Source: Candidatus Desulfobacillus denitrificans
GTDB lineage: Bacteria; Pseudomonadota; Gammaproteobacteria; Burkholderiales; Rhodocyclaceae
DNA: 64,000 nt
NCBI GenBank assembly: GCA_017347485.1
Contig: AP021857.1
Location: 3,019,390 to 3,083,389 of the forward strand
Direction of reading: 5' to 3'
The position numbers and the translations under genes were made by a program. How positions within the stretch are numbered: the first letter of the stretch is position 1; each line of letters opens with the position of its first letter. Shown here piece after piece: positions 10,182 to 19,271 of the stretch. A model generated the notes under the pieces. It was given only the letters and a program-made list of their open reading frames with translations. It was not told where the DNA came from and did not search any database.

Positions 10182-10214
10182 AGGCTGTCCGAATCAACGC
10201 AGGGAGGCAAACCG

Positions 10215-10637
10215 ATGCTGAAATTGCTCTTGCCGGTCGATGGCTCGAAACATTCCGAACGGGCGCTCAGGCATGCGCTCGCGCTCGCCGCGGGCGGGCT
10301 CGAGGCCGATTTTCTGCTGCTCAATGTCCAGCCGGCGCTCCCGCCCCGCTCGAGCCCAAAATCCAGGCGGCGCGCCGAAATGCTGCGGCAGCTGGAAGCG
10401 GGGGAAAAGGCCATGCGCCCGGCCCTCACGCTGCTGGAGCGCGCCGGCGTGCCCTTCAAAAGCTACAGCCGCACCGGCGCGCCGGCGGATGTCATCCTGA
10501 AATTCGCGCGGGAAAGGCATTGCGACGCGATCGTCATGGGCACGCGCGGGATGGGCGCCCTTGCCGGCCTGGTGCTCGGCTCGGTTGCCATGAAGGTCAT
10601 ACAGCTCGCCCCGATTCCGGTCACGCTGGTGAAGTAG
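10215..10637 (+). CDS. Universal stress protein, UspA family
   Basis: A 140-residue UspA-domain protein. The N-terminal beta strand MLKLLLPVDGS and the ATP-binding signature GTRGMGALAGLVLGSVA near the C-terminus are both intact, so it probably belongs to the ATP-binding class of small cytoplasmic stress proteins. The start has AGGGAGG at 10201-10207. It is transcribed divergently from the dksA-like gene, and its message starts with a stable hairpin. Its partner process is unknown. Confidence 0.9.
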   Translation: MLKLLLPVDGSKHSERALRHALALAAGGLEADFLLLNVQPALPPRSSPKSRRRAEMLRQLEAGEKAMRPALTLLERAGVPFKSYSRTGAPADVILKFARERHCDAIVMGTRGMGALAGLVLGSVAMKVIQLAPIPVTLVK

Positions 10638-10680
10638 CGGCGTGCGGAGAACCTCCGCGCCGGCGCGACCGCCGTCTCGC

Positions 10681-10694
10681 GGGGACTGACTTTT
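10681..10694 (+). repeat. Copy of recurring word (GGGGACTGACTTTT)
   Basis: A full copy of the recurring word, only 7 bases before the stop of the convergent short-chain dehydrogenase gene, in the interval after uspA. With its flank it forms CGGG-x11-CCCG, a weak stem. Confidence 0.6.
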
Positions 10695-10700
10695 CCCGTC

Positions 10701-11462
10701 CTACAGCTTCAGCCCGCGCGGCTTGCGGCCGGCGCGCCTGAAAAGCCGGTCGTACACCGCGTTGGGCAGCAGGCGCATGGTGCGGGCGACCAGCGCCATC
10801 TGCCAGGGCACGACGGCATAGGCGCGGCCGGCGTCGATGACGCGGGCAATGCGCCGCGCGGCGACGTCGGCGGGAAGGATGAAGGGCATGCGATAGCGGT
10901 TCACCGCCGTCATCGGCGTGGCGACGTAGCCGGGGCAGACGGTGACGACCCTGACGCCGCTCGGGCGCAGCTCGACGCGCAGCGCCTCCAGATAGGCGAT
11001 GGCGGCGGCCTTCGAGGCGCTGTAGGCGCCGGCGCCGGGGATGCCGCGCACGCCGGCCACCGAGGCGATGCCGGCGAGCCGCCCGCGGCCGGCCGCGCGC
11101 ATCGGCGCGACGAAGGGATGGAAGGTGGCGGCCAGCCCCACCACGTTGGTCTGCAGGACGCGGCCGAAGACCGCGATGTCCTCGGCGTGCTCGGTGAGGG
11201 TGCCGACGGAGACGCCGGCGTTGGCGATGACGATGTCGGGCACGCCGAAGCGCGCCATGAAGTCCCGCGCCGCGTCCTGCATCGCCCTGGCGTCGGCGAC
11301 GTCGGCGAGATAGCAGGCGGGGGAACCCGGCAGCTTGCGCCCAACCTCGGCAAGGGTTTCGGCGCGGCGCGCCACCAGGCCGAGCCGAGCGCCGCGCGCG
11401 GCATAGTGCGCGGCGAGCGCCGCGCCGATGCCGGAGGATGCGCCGGTGATAAAGACGCGCAA
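10701..11462 (-). CDS. Short-chain dehydrogenase/reductase
   Basis: A 253-residue classical SDR. It has the cofactor glycine motif TGASSGIG (residues 6-13), IANAGVS, a catalytic serine in GIASVAG and YSASK (Tyr-x3-Lys). The Arg pair after the first strand (LVARRAE) suggests NADP(H). The C-terminus carries a basic tail of the kind seen in SDRs annotated as sulfoacetaldehyde reductase-like or acyl dehydrogenases, so the substrate cannot be assigned. It is 7 bases after dsbA and probably co-transcribed with it. Confidence 0.85.
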   Translation of the reverse strand: MRVFITGASSGIGAALAAHYAARGARLGLVARRAETLAEVGRKLPGSPACYLADVADARAMQDAARDFMARFGVPDIVIANAGVSVGTLTEHAEDIAVFGRVLQTNVVGLAATFHPFVAPMRAAGRGRLAGIASVAGVRGIPGAGAYSASKAAAIAYLEALRVELRPSGVRVVTVCPGYVATPMTAVNRYRMPFILPADVAARRIARVIDAGRAYAVVPWQMALVARTMRLLPNAVYDRLFRRAGRKPRGLKL

Positions 11463-11469
11463 GCGCGGC

Positions 11470-12102
11470 TTACTTCTTCTTCGGCCGCTCGGCGCGCGCC
11501 TTGCCGATCAACTCGTCGAGGGTCTTCATCAGTCCTTCCGGGCTGCCGGTCATGGAAACGGAGGTGAAGTATTTGCCGTCGACCACCAGCGTCGGCACGC
11601 CGGTGATGTCGTAGGCCTGGGTCTGCTGGACGGCGCGCTTGGTCTTGCTCTGCACGGAGAAGGACTTCCAGGCCTCGCTGAACTTGGCGCGGTCGACGCC
11701 TTTCTTCGCCATCCAGTCGAGCTGGGTGCGCTCGTCGTTGAGGTTCACGCGATCGAGGTGGATGGCGTCGAACACCTCGCCGTGCAGCTTGTCGAGCAGG
11801 CCGAGGGATTCCAGCGTGTAGTAGGTGCGCGCATTCGGCATCCAGCGCTCGGTGGGCACCGCCGGGATGCGGCGGAACTCGACGTCCTTCGGCAATTTCG
11901 CCGTCCACTTCTTGAGGAAGGGCTCGAGGTCGTAGCAGTGCGGGCAGCCGTACCAGAAGAACTCGATGACTTCGATCCTGTCGCCGGTCTCGACGGGCTG
12001 CGCGGACGGCAGTTTCTTGAAGGCGGGCGTGCCCTGGGCGGCGGCGCCGGCGGCCAGCGCGAGGGAGAGCCCGATCAGGCCCAGCCATTTTTTCAGCTGC
12101 AT
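11470..12102 (-). CDS. dsbA: Thiol:disulfide interchange protein DsbA
   Basis: A 210-residue periplasmic disulfide oxidase. A cleavable signal peptide (residues 1-22, ending AAGAAAQ) is followed by a thioredoxin fold with active site CPHC (Cys53, Cys56) and the cis-proline loop TGVPTLVV. It introduces disulfides into exported proteins and would need DsbB (not in the window) for reoxidation. AAGGAG lies six bases before the ATG. The SPOR-domain gene is immediately upstream (20 bases), so both probably share a transcript with argS. Confidence 0.93.
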   Translation of the reverse strand: MQLKKWLGLIGLSLALAAGAAAQGTPAFKKLPSAQPVETGDRIEVIEFFWYGCPHCYDLEPFLKKWTAKLPKDVEFRRIPAVPTERWMPNARTYYTLESLGLLDKLHGEVFDAIHLDRVNLNDERTQLDWMAKKGVDRAKFSEAWKSFSVQSKTKRAVQQTQAYDITGVPTLVVDGKYFTSVSMTGSPEGLMKTLDELIGKARAERPKKK

Positions 12103-12122
12103 GCTTTTCTCCTTGGGTGATT

Positions 12123-12740
12123 TCAGTTGGCGGCTTCCCTGGTGTCCTTGCCGTCCTTGACTCTGACCACGCTGGCCTCGATTCCGTTCTGCGCCAGCAG
12201 GCTTCGCGTCCTGGCCATTTCGTCCGGGCTGGCGAAGGGGCCAATGCGCACCCGGTGCAGGACGCCCTTCTCGGGCAGGGTCACCTGCTGCACGCTGGCC
12301 TCCACCCCCATTAACGCCAACCGGGCCTTCAGGTTGTCGGCATCGGCCGGTTTCTGGAAGGCGCCGACCTGCAGAAACAGGGCTTCGCCGGCCGGGGCGG
12401 GCGCGGCGGCGGGCGGCTTGGGCGCTGCCTGCGGCACGGCTTCCTCGCTGCCGGGCAGGATCTTGTAGAACTCGAAGCGCGGCTTCTCCGGCACCTTGTC
12501 GCCGGGCTTGCCCGGCAGGGGCTCCGGCACCGCCGGCACGGCGGCCGGCTTGCCCGCATCCGGCCTGGGCTCGGCGGCCTTTTCGGCCGCCGGCTTGTTG
12601 CCCTTGAGATGGAACGGCAGCGGCGTCTTGTTGAGGTACCAGACCACGCCGGCGGCGATGACGACGCCGATGACCAGGCCGATGAAGAGGCCGAGGAAAG
12701 TGCCGCCGCCCTGCCTGGATTTGGGTGAGTCGATCCGCAT
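12123..12740 (-). CDS. SPOR-domain envelope protein (FtsN-like)
   Basis: A 205-residue bitopic inner-membrane protein with a short cytoplasmic N-terminus, one membrane helix (about 15-36), a Pro/Ala/Lys-rich periplasmic linker, and a C-terminal SPOR domain (about 125-200: FLQVGAFQKPADADNLKARL). SPOR domains bind denuded peptidoglycan at the division septum, so a cell-division role like FtsN is likely. The argS-SPOR order is common in betaproteobacteria. The chosen start MRIDSPKS has GAGGG upstream; the gene begins 8 bases after argS ends. Confidence 0.85.
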   Translation of the reverse strand: MRIDSPKSRQGGGTFLGLFIGLVIGVVIAAGVVWYLNKTPLPFHLKGNKPAAEKAAEPRPDAGKPAAVPAVPEPLPGKPGDKVPEKPRFEFYKILPGSEEAVPQAAPKPPAAAPAPAGEALFLQVGAFQKPADADNLKARLALMGVEASVQQVTLPEKGVLHRVRIGPFASPDEMARTRSLLAQNGIEASVVRVKDGKDTREAAN

Positions 12741-12748
12741 CTTGTCCC

Positions 12749-14482
12749 TCACATGGTGTCCGGCGCGCCGACGCCGATGATGGCCAGCCCGTTGCGCAGC
12801 GCCTGGCGCACCGCCAGGCATAGCGCCAGGCGCGCCTCGCGCAACCCGGCGTCCTCGACGAGGAAGCGCTCGGCATTATAGTAACTGTGGAATTCGCCGG
12901 CCAACTCCTTCAGGTAGAAGGCGACCAGGTGCGGCGCGTAGTCGCACGCGGCGTTCTCCACCACCTCGGGAAACTCGGCCAGGCGGGCGCACAGCGCCAA
13001 TTCCCGCTCTCCCGCGAGCGGCGCGAGCTCGGCGGCGGCGAGTTCGGCAGCGTCGCCGCCCCACTGCGCCAGCACCGAGGACACGCGGGCGTGGGCGTAC
13101 TGGATGTAGTACACCGGGTTCTCGTTGCTCTGCGACTTGGCCAGGTCGAGGTCGAAGTCGAGGTGCTGGTCGGACTTCCTCAGCACGTAGAAGAAGCGGC
13201 AGGCGTCGTTGCCCACCTCCTGGCGCAGCTCGCGCAGGGTGACGAACTCGCCGGCGCGCGTGCTCATCGAAGTCTTCTGGCCGTCGCGGTAGAGCACGGC
13301 GAACTGCACCAGCGCCACTTCCAGCCGGCCGTCGTCGAGGCCGAGCGCCCGGACGGCGCCCTTCACGCGCGGGATGTAGCCGTGGTGGTCGGCGCCCCAG
13401 ATGTCGATGATCTTCTCGAAGCCGCGCTCGTACTTGTTCAGGTGATAGGCGATGTCCGAGGCGAAGTAGGTATACAGCCCGTTCTCGCGCTGCACGACGC
13501 GGTCCTTCTCGTCGCCGAAGGCGGTGGAGCGGAACCACCTGGCGCCGTCCTGCAGGTAGACGTGGCCGTTCGCCTCGAGGCGGGACACCGCCTTGTCCAC
13601 CAGGCCGGTGTCGAACAGCGATTTCTCCGAGAACCAGTGGTCGAAATGCACGCCGAACTCGGCGAGGTCGTCGCGCGCGTCGCCGAGCTGCTCGGTCAGG
13701 GCGTAACTATGCACATAGGCGTAGTCGTCGCCGAGCAGGCGCTTGGCGTTGGCGATCAGCGCGTCGAGGTGGGCCTCGGCGTCGGCGGCCGCATCCGGCG
13801 CGCCGTCGAGGAGGTGGCCGGCCTCGCGCCGGTAGCGCGCGCCGTGCGCCTTCTGAATGGCGGCGGCCATGTCGCGCACGTAGTCGCCCTGGTAGGCGTT
13901 CTGCGGGAAGGGCACGGTCGCGCCGTGCAGCTCGAGGTAGCGCAGCCAGGTCGACAGCGCCAGGATGTCCATCTGGCGACCGGCGTCGTTCACGTAGAAC
14001 TCGCGCGTCACCTTGTAGCCGGCGAAGTCGAGCAGGCTGGCGAGGCTGGCGCCGTAGGCGGCGCCGCGGCCGTGGCCGACGTGCAGCGGGCCGGTGGGAT
14101 TGGCGGAGACGAACTCGACCTGCACCTTGCGGCCGGCGCCGAGCGCGCTGCGGCCGAAATCCGCGCCCTGCGCCAGCACCGCATGCACCACCTGCAGCTT
14201 GGCCGCCGGGGCGAGGGTGAAGTTGATGAAGCCGGCGCCGGCGACTTCGGCTTTCGCAACGAGCGGCGACTTCGGCAGCGCGGCCAGCAGCCGGCCGGCG
14301 ATGTCGCGCGGGTTGCGCTTGAGCGGCTTGGCCAGCTGCAGGGCGAGGTTGCTGGCGAAATCGCCGTGGGCGGCCTGCTTCGGACGCTCGAGCAGGATGG
14401 CGGCAGCGCGGCTGTCCGGCGCCACAACCTCGAGCGCCGCGCGCAAGAGGGCCGTCAGTTCGGTTCGGATGTCTGCTGCCAT
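12749..14482 (-). CDS. argS: Arginyl-tRNA synthetase
   Basis: A 577-residue class I aminoacyl-tRNA synthetase that charges tRNA-Arg. The HIGH-type signature is present in [15 protein letters not shown] (about 125-140). The C-terminal anticodon-binding DALR domain ends the protein. Length is normal for the family. It begins a leftward operon with the SPOR protein, dsbA and the dehydrogenase, and is divergent from ubiB. Confidence 0.97.
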   Translation of the reverse strand: MAADIRTELTALLRAALEVVAPDSRAAAILLERPKQAAHGDFASNLALQLAKPLKRNPRDIAGRLLAALPKSPLVAKAEVAGAGFINFTLAPAAKLQVVHAVLAQGADFGRSALGAGRKVQVEFVSANPTGPLHVGHGRGAAYGASLASLLDFAGYKVTREFYVNDAGRQMDILALSTWLRYLELHGATVPFPQNAYQGDYVRDMAAAIQKAHGARYRREAGHLLDGAPDAAADAEAHLDALIANAKRLLGDDYAYVHSYALTEQLGDARDDLAEFGVHFDHWFSEKSLFDTGLVDKAVSRLEANGHVYLQDGARWFRSTAFGDEKDRVVQRENGLYTYFASDIAYHLNKYERGFEKIIDIWGADHHGYIPRVKGAVRALGLDDGRLEVALVQFAVLYRDGQKTSMSTRAGEFVTLRELRQEVGNDACRFFYVLRKSDQHLDFDLDLAKSQSNENPVYYIQYAHARVSSVLAQWGGDAAELAAAELAPLAGERELALCARLAEFPEVVENAACDYAPHLVAFYLKELAGEFHSYYNAERFLVEDAGLREARLALCLAVRQALRNGLAIIGVGAPDTM

Positions 14483-14504
14483 GGGCTTATTCCGGAAAGG
14501 GCGG

Positions 14505-14510
14505 ATTATA
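14505..14510 (-). promoter_or_regulatory. -10 element of argS promoter
   Basis: On the minus strand the sequence is GGGTATAATCCGCC, an extended -10 followed by CCGCC, 22 bases before the argS ATG. The same TATAAT-CCGCC arrangement occurs upstream of other genes here (16103, 35307). No good -35 hexamer was recognised. Confidence 0.6.
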
Positions 14511-14556
14511 CCCGTCGCACCCTTTTTCCTGAGCGCGGCACGCGTCTAAATGTGGG

Positions 14557-14562
14557 TAAAAT
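14557..14562 (+). promoter_or_regulatory. -10 element of ubiB promoter
   Basis: GGGTAAAATCGGCG lies 27 bases before the ubiB start, with the same extended -10 plus CG-rich downstream sequence seen at several promoters of this window. The -35 region is not recognisable. Confidence 0.5.
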
Positions 14563-14589
14563 CGGCGTTTTCCCGAATACGCCCGCATC

Positions 14590-16107
14590 TTGCGCCTCTT
14601 CCGCCTCCTGAAAATCGTCGGCGTCGGCCTGCGCTTCGGCCTCGACCAGCTGGTGCTCGAGCAGCCGCGCACCGAACGCCTGGCGCGCGCGCTGCGCAGC
14701 CTGCTGTTCTGGCGCGATCTGTCGGCGCCGCGCGCGGTGCGGCTGCGCCTGGCGCTGGAGGCGCTCGGGCCGATCTTCGTCAAGTTCGGCCAGGTGCTGT
14801 CGACGCGGCGCGACCTGCTGCCGGTCGACCTCGCCGACGAGCTGGCGAAGCTGCAGGACCAGGTGCCGCCCTTCCCCTCGGCGCAGGCGCTGGCGGTGCT
14901 CGAACACGCCTTCGGCAAGCCGGTCGGCGAGGTATTCGCAGACTTCGCGGCGCAGCCGGAAGCCAGCGCCTCGGTGGCGCAGGTGCACTTCGCCGTCCTG
15001 CCGGACGGGCGCGAGGTGGCGGTGAAGATCCTGCGTCCGGGCATCGAGCGCGTCATCGCCCACGACGTCGCCCTGCTGGAGGCCGGCGCCGGCCTGATCG
15101 AAATGCTCTGGCCGGACGGCCGCCGCCTGAAACCGCGCGAGGTGGTGGCGGAGTTCGCCAAGCACCTCGAGGACGAGCTGGACCTGATGCGCGAGGCGGC
15201 CAACTGCGCCCAGCTGCGGCGCAACTTCCTGCACTCGCCGCTGCTCGCCGTGCCGGAGGTGCATTGGGACGGCTGCTCGTCGCAGGTGATGGTGATGGAG
15301 CGCATGCACGGCACGCCGGTCGGCCAGATCGAGGCGCTGCGCGCCGGCGGCGTGGACCTCAAGGCCCTGTCGCGCGCCGGCGTCGAGATCTTCTTCACCC
15401 AGGTGTTCCGCGACGGCTTCTTCCACGCCGACATGCACCCGGGCAACATCCTCGTCACGCCCGCCGGGCAGTACGTCGCCCTCGACTTCGGCATCATGGG
15501 CACGCTCACCGAGGTCGACCAGAACTACCTGGCGCAGAACTTCCTCGGTTTCTTCCGCCGCGACTACAAGGCGGTGGCGCAGGCGCACATCGACGCCGGC
15601 TGGGTGCCGGCCGGCACGCGCCTCGACGAGTTCGAGGCCGGCATCCGCGCCGTCTGCGAGCCGGTGTTCGACCGGCCGCTGAAGGACATCTCCTTCGGCA
15701 AGACGCTGCTGCGGCTGTTCCAGACGGGACGGCGCTTCAACGTCGAGATCCAGCCGCAGCTCGTCATGCTGCAGAAGACCCTGCTCAACATCGAGGGCCT
15801 CGGCCGCCAGCTCGACCCGGAACTCGACCTGTGGACCACGGCGAAGCCCTTCCTCGAACGCTGGATGGCCGAGCGCGTCGGCCTGAAGGGGCTCGCCAAC
15901 AACCTCAGGCGCGAGGCGCCGCAGTGGGCGGCGCTGCTGCCGCAGCTGCCGCGCCTGCTGCACCAGGCGCTCGACCGCCGGCCGCTCGAGGCGCTGCGCG
16001 CGGAGCTGGCGCGGCTGCAGGCGGAGCAGCGCCGGCAGACGTTCTGGCTGCGGGCGGCAACCGCGCTTCTCGCCGCGCTCCTCGCCGTGCAGTTCCTTTG
16101 GCTATAA
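14590..16107 (+). CDS. ubiB: Ubiquinone biosynthesis kinase-like protein UbiB
   Basis: A 505-residue ABC1/UbiB atypical kinase required for ubiquinone synthesis. It carries the family's KxGQ-type motif ([16 protein letters not shown]), the alanine-rich loop (ASVAQVHFA), the HADMHPGN catalytic loop and the FGIMGTL metal motif. Two hydrophobic helices near the C-terminus anchor it in the inner membrane. Translation appears to start at TTG (giving [18 protein letters not shown], the conserved family N-terminus); no ATG gives a better one. Confidence 0.93.
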   Translation: MRLFRLLKIVGVGLRFGLDQLVLEQPRTERLARALRSLLFWRDLSAPRAVRLRLALEALGPIFVKFGQVLSTRRDLLPVDLADELAKLQDQVPPFPSAQALAVLEHAFGKPVGEVFADFAAQPEASASVAQVHFAVLPDGREVAVKILRPGIERVIAHDVALLEAGAGLIEMLWPDGRRLKPREVVAEFAKHLEDELDLMREAANCAQLRRNFLHSPLLAVPEVHWDGCSSQVMVMERMHGTPVGQIEALRAGGVDLKALSRAGVEIFFTQVFRDGFFHADMHPGNILVTPAGQYVALDFGIMGTLTEVDQNYLAQNFLGFFRRDYKAVAQAHIDAGWVPAGTRLDEFEAGIRAVCEPVFDRPLKDISFGKTLLRLFQTGRRFNVEIQPQLVMLQKTLLNIEGLGRQLDPELDLWTTAKPFLERWMAERVGLKGLANNLRREAPQWAALLPQLPRLLHQALDRRPLEALRAELARLQAEQRRQTFWLRAATALLAALLAVQFLWL

Positions 16108-16121
16108 TCCGCCGTCTTCCA

Positions 16122-16134
16122 TGGACTGACTTTT
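16122..16134 (+). repeat. Copy of recurring word (TGGACTGACTTTT)
   Basis: An intergenic copy of the recurring word, in the 42 bases between the ubiB stop and the symporter start. A TATAATCCGCCG element (16103-16114), overlapping the ubiB stop codon, lies just upstream and may promote the symporter gene. Confidence 0.6.
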
Positions 16135-16149
16135 GCCTTTCCCGCCGTC

Positions 16150-17694
16150 ATGCTGCTCTGGTTCGTCATCCTGTATCTGATGGTTTCCGTCGGCATCGGC
16201 CTGCTCGCCGCCACCCGCGTGCACAGCGCCAAGGATTTCGCCGTCGCCGGCCGCTCGCTGCCGCTGCCGGTGGTCACCGCCACGGTGTTCGCCACCTGGT
16301 TCGGCGCCGAGGCGGTGTTCGGCGTTTCGGCCACCTTCGTCAAGGACGGGCTGACCGGCGTGGTCGCCGATCCCTTCGGCTCCTCGCTGTGCCTGGTCAT
16401 CGCCGGCATCCTCTTCTCGCGCTACCTGTACAAGCTGAACATCCTCACCCTCGGCGACTTCTACCGCATGCGCTACAACCGCGCGGCCGAGGTGCTGACG
16501 GCGCTGTGCATCGTCACCTCCTACCTCGGCTGGGTGGCGGCGCAGATCAAGGCGCTCGGCCTGATCTTCTTCGTCGTCACCGACGGCGCCGTCAGCCAGC
16601 AGGCCGGCATGATCATCGGCGCGGCGATCGTCGTCACCTACACCACCTTCGGCGGCATGTTCTCGGTGGCCATCCTCGACTTCGTGCAGATGGCCGTCTC
16701 GATGGGCGGCCTGCTCTTCATCGCCTGGGTGGCGAGCGGCAAGGTGGGCGGCGGCACGGCGGCGATCGTCGCCCATGCCGCCGAAGCCGGCAAGCTGGAA
16801 TTCTTCCCGGCGGCGGAGCCGCTCAAGTGGATCGCCTTCCTCGGCGCCTGGGTCACCATGATGCTCGGCTCGATCCCGCAGCAGGACGTCTTCCAGCGCG
16901 TCACCTCGGCGAAAAGCGCCCGCGTCGCGCTGTGGGGCTCCATCCTCGGCGCCTCGATCTACTTCTGCTTCACCTTCGTGCCGATGTTCATCGCCTATTC
17001 GGCGACGCTGATCGACCCGGCCCATTTCGGCAAGCTCATCGAGGAAGACTCGCAGCTGGTGCTGCCGACGCTGGTGCTGCAGCACATGCCGCTCGCCGCC
17101 CAGGTGCTGTTCTTCGGCGCCGTGCTCTCGGCGATCATGAGCTGCTCCTCGGCGACGCTGCTCGCGCCCTCGGTCACCTTCGCCGAGAACGTCATCAAGG
17201 GCTTCTACCCGAAAATGGGCGACCGCCAGTTCCTCTGGGTGATGCGCGCCACTTTGGTCGGTTTCGCCAGCCTGGTGCTGGCCTTCGCCCTGAACTCCCA
17301 GTCCTCCATCCTGAAGATGGTCGAAAGCGCCTACAAGGTGACGCTGGCCGGCGCCTTCGTGCCGCTCGTCGCCGGCATCTTCTGGAAGCGCGCCACCTCC
17401 CAGGGCGCGCTGGCGGCGATCTTCGGCGGCCTGCTGTCGTGGCTGCTGGTCGAGGTTCTGGTGGCCGGCGGCGGCGAAGCCGCCGGTGTTTACGGCTATG
17501 CGCTGGTCGGCGACGAAGGCGTCCCGCCGCAGCTCGTCGGCCTGGCCGTCTCCGCCCTCGGCATGTTCGCCGGCTCGCTGCTGCCGCAGTGGATCGCCCA
17601 TCCGTCGCCCGCCTCGCCCCTTCATGCCCACCATGCCGCGGCACGAACGCATCACGTGCCGCACGACGGCGAGCATCACCACAAGCCGCATTGA
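16150..17694 (+). CDS. Sodium:solute symporter (SSS family) with His-rich tail
   Basis: A 514-residue integral membrane protein with about 13 helices, in the sodium/solute symporter family. It has the SSS glycine-rich features GDFYRMRYNRAAEV and the TM5 stretch TYTTFGGMFSVAILDFVQM. The solute cannot be deduced. The last about 30 residues are hydrophilic with eleven histidines (HAHH, HH, HHH clusters), which could bind metal at the membrane surface. It lies between ubiB and a small membrane protein that starts 9 bases after its stop, so the two are probably co-expressed. Confidence 0.88.
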   Translation: MLLWFVILYLMVSVGIGLLAATRVHSAKDFAVAGRSLPLPVVTATVFATWFGAEAVFGVSATFVKDGLTGVVADPFGSSLCLVIAGILFSRYLYKLNILTLGDFYRMRYNRAAEVLTALCIVTSYLGWVAAQIKALGLIFFVVTDGAVSQQAGMIIGAAIVVTYTTFGGMFSVAILDFVQMAVSMGGLLFIAWVASGKVGGGTAAIVAHAAEAGKLEFFPAAEPLKWIAFLGAWVTMMLGSIPQQDVFQRVTSAKSARVALWGSILGASIYFCFTFVPMFIAYSATLIDPAHFGKLIEEDSQLVLPTLVLQHMPLAAQVLFFGAVLSAIMSCSSATLLAPSVTFAENVIKGFYPKMGDRQFLWVMRATLVGFASLVLAFALNSQSSILKMVESAYKVTLAGAFVPLVAGIFWKRATSQGALAAIFGGLLSWLLVEVLVAGGGEAAGVYGYALVGDEGVPPQLVGLAVSALGMFAGSLLPQWIAHPSPASPLHAHHAAARTHHVPHDGEHHHKPH

Positions 17695-17703
17695 GCACGG
17701 TCC

Positions 17704-18225
17704 ATGCCGGCGCCGACCGGTTTCCGCCTCTTCAAGTCCGCGGTCTTCGCGCTGCTCGCCGCCAGCCTCGCCGTCTACGCCCTTGCCGGCCGGCCCAGCG
17801 AGATTCTCGATACCATGGCCTGGCTGGTGCTGCTGGTGCTGTTCGAGATCGAGACGGCGCACGGCGCGCGGCTGTCGGCGCGGCAGCGGCGCCTCATCCA
17901 CCTCCTGCGCCCCGTCGCCGCGGCCGCCGTGCCGGTAGCCGCCGTCGACTACCTCCTGGAAGCGGAATGGCTGGACGCGGCCAACGCCTGGCTGTGGATC
18001 GCCGTGGTCATCCTGCTCGAGATCGAGGTGCGCGCACCGCAGGCGGTGGAGCGGCGGCGCGAATCCTTCCTGATCGCCGCCGTGGTGCTGTATGCGGCGC
18101 TGTTCTTCTTGGTGCCGGCCTGGCTCCTGCAGGGCGAATGGCTCGACGCCTGGGACGCGACGCTGTGGCTGGCGGCCTTCTTCGCCATCGAGCTGAACGT
18201 GCTGCAGCGCACGAATAAAACATAA
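17704..18225 (+). CDS. Membrane protein with three internal repeats, unknown function
   Basis: A 173-residue hydrophobic protein with about five membrane segments and no recognised family. It contains three copies of one unit: an EWLD-like turn, then a Trp-Leu-rich helix ending in an acidic E-I-E motif (around residues 36-55, 83-103 and 135-155). The last two copies share LL..EWLDA..A.LWLA...IE. Acidic residues at the end of membrane helices are typical of ion or metal sites, but no function is claimed. It follows the symporter by 9 bases and is the last gene before the inserted restriction-modification pair. Confidence 0.75.
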   Translation: MPAPTGFRLFKSAVFALLAASLAVYALAGRPSEILDTMAWLVLLVLFEIETAHGARLSARQRRLIHLLRPVAAAAVPVAAVDYLLEAEWLDAANAWLWIAVVILLEIEVRAPQAVERRRESFLIAAVVLYAALFFLVPAWLLQGEWLDAWDATLWLAAFFAIELNVLQRTNKT

Positions 18226-18315
18226 CATCTGGCTCGCTTGATGAGCCACCAAGTCAGGCATGCTTCAGCGGCAACAAATTGAAGCTACCGGATTCCACTC
18301 GCTTACGCACTGGCG

Positions 18316-18321
18316 CATAAT
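18316..18321 (+). promoter_or_regulatory. Putative -10 of the methylase gene
   Basis: GCGCATAATACGG lies 9 bases before the methylase ATG, so a transcript from it would have almost no leader. The 104 bases between the membrane-protein stop and this start hold no other recognisable site. Confidence 0.4.
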
Positions 18322-18329
18322 ACGGCCTC

Positions 18330-19271
18330 ATGAACAGACGACACGAATTGGTCGATACATCCCGTCCTAGGGATTGCCAGGCCGTGCTGCATTCGGGCGA
18401 TTGTCTGGAATTCCTCTCCACCGCACCCGACGGCTTTTTTCAATTGGTCGTCACCTCACCGCCCTACAACCTCGGCAAAGCTTACGAGAAGCGTATTCGT
18501 CTCGACACCTACCTTGAACAACAAGAGGCGGTCATTCGCGAATCGGTACGAACCCTGAGCGACAACGGCAGCATCTGCTGGCAAGTAGGCAACCACGTCG
18601 ACAAGGGGGAAATCATTCCGCTCGACACGGTGTTATATCCGATCTTCAAAAAATTCGGCTTGAAACTCAGAAATCGCATCGTCTGGCACTTCGAGCACGG
18701 TCTGCATTGTTCGAAAAGACTTTCAGGGCGCTACGAAACAATCCTGTGGTTTACGAAGTCGGACAACTACGTTTTCCATCTCGACCCAATCCGCGTACCG
18801 CAGAAGTACCCCGGAAAAAAACACTTCAAGGGCCCGCGCGCCGGTGAATATTCTTGTAATCCGCTCGGGAAAAATCCAGGAGATTTGTGGACCATCCCCA
18901 ACGTAAAGAGTAATCATGTCGAAAAAACGGGACATCCCTGCCAGTTCCCCGTCGAATTGATCGAACGGCTTGTTCTGTCAATGACGAACCCCTGTGACTG
19001 GGTGTTCGACCCTTTCGTCGGTACTGGAACTTCGATCATTGCCGCACTTAAAAATGGGCGAAATGGAGCAGGCGCCGAAATTCTTCCTGAGTATGTTGCG
19101 ATTGCCAACAAACGAATTGACGACCTGCTCCGTGGAGAACTGAGAACGCGACCGATGACTCGTCCGGTGTACGACCCCAAAGCGGCTGGGAACAGCCTAA
19201 CGGTAGCCCCATGGGGCGACAATGCGACCCAGCAGCGGCTATTCCAGAACCGAAAGGAATACACCGCGTGA
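18330..19271 (+). CDS. Type II DNA methyltransferase (N4-cytosine or N6-adenine)
   Basis: A 313-residue site-specific DNA methyltransferase. The catalytic motif TSPPYN (about 46-51) comes before the S-adenosylmethionine motif FDPFVGTGT (about 228-236), the order of the beta class. SPPY rather than DPPY favours N4-methylcytosine, as in the BglII system as I recall. It is coupled to the downstream nuclease by a GTGA overlap and would protect host DNA from it. G+C and codon choice are visibly lower than in neighbours, a sign of horizontal acquisition. Confidence 0.9.
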   Translation: MNRRHELVDTSRPRDCQAVLHSGDCLEFLSTAPDGFFQLVVTSPPYNLGKAYEKRIRLDTYLEQQEAVIRESVRTLSDNGSICWQVGNHVDKGEIIPLDTVLYPIFKKFGLKLRNRIVWHFEHGLHCSKRLSGRYETILWFTKSDNYVFHLDPIRVPQKYPGKKHFKGPRAGEYSCNPLGKNPGDLWTIPNVKSNHVEKTGHPCQFPVELIERLVLSMTNPCDWVFDPFVGTGTSIIAALKNGRNGAGAEILPEYVAIANKRIDDLLRGELRTRPMTRPVYDPKAAGNSLTVAPWGDNATQQRLFQNRKEYTA

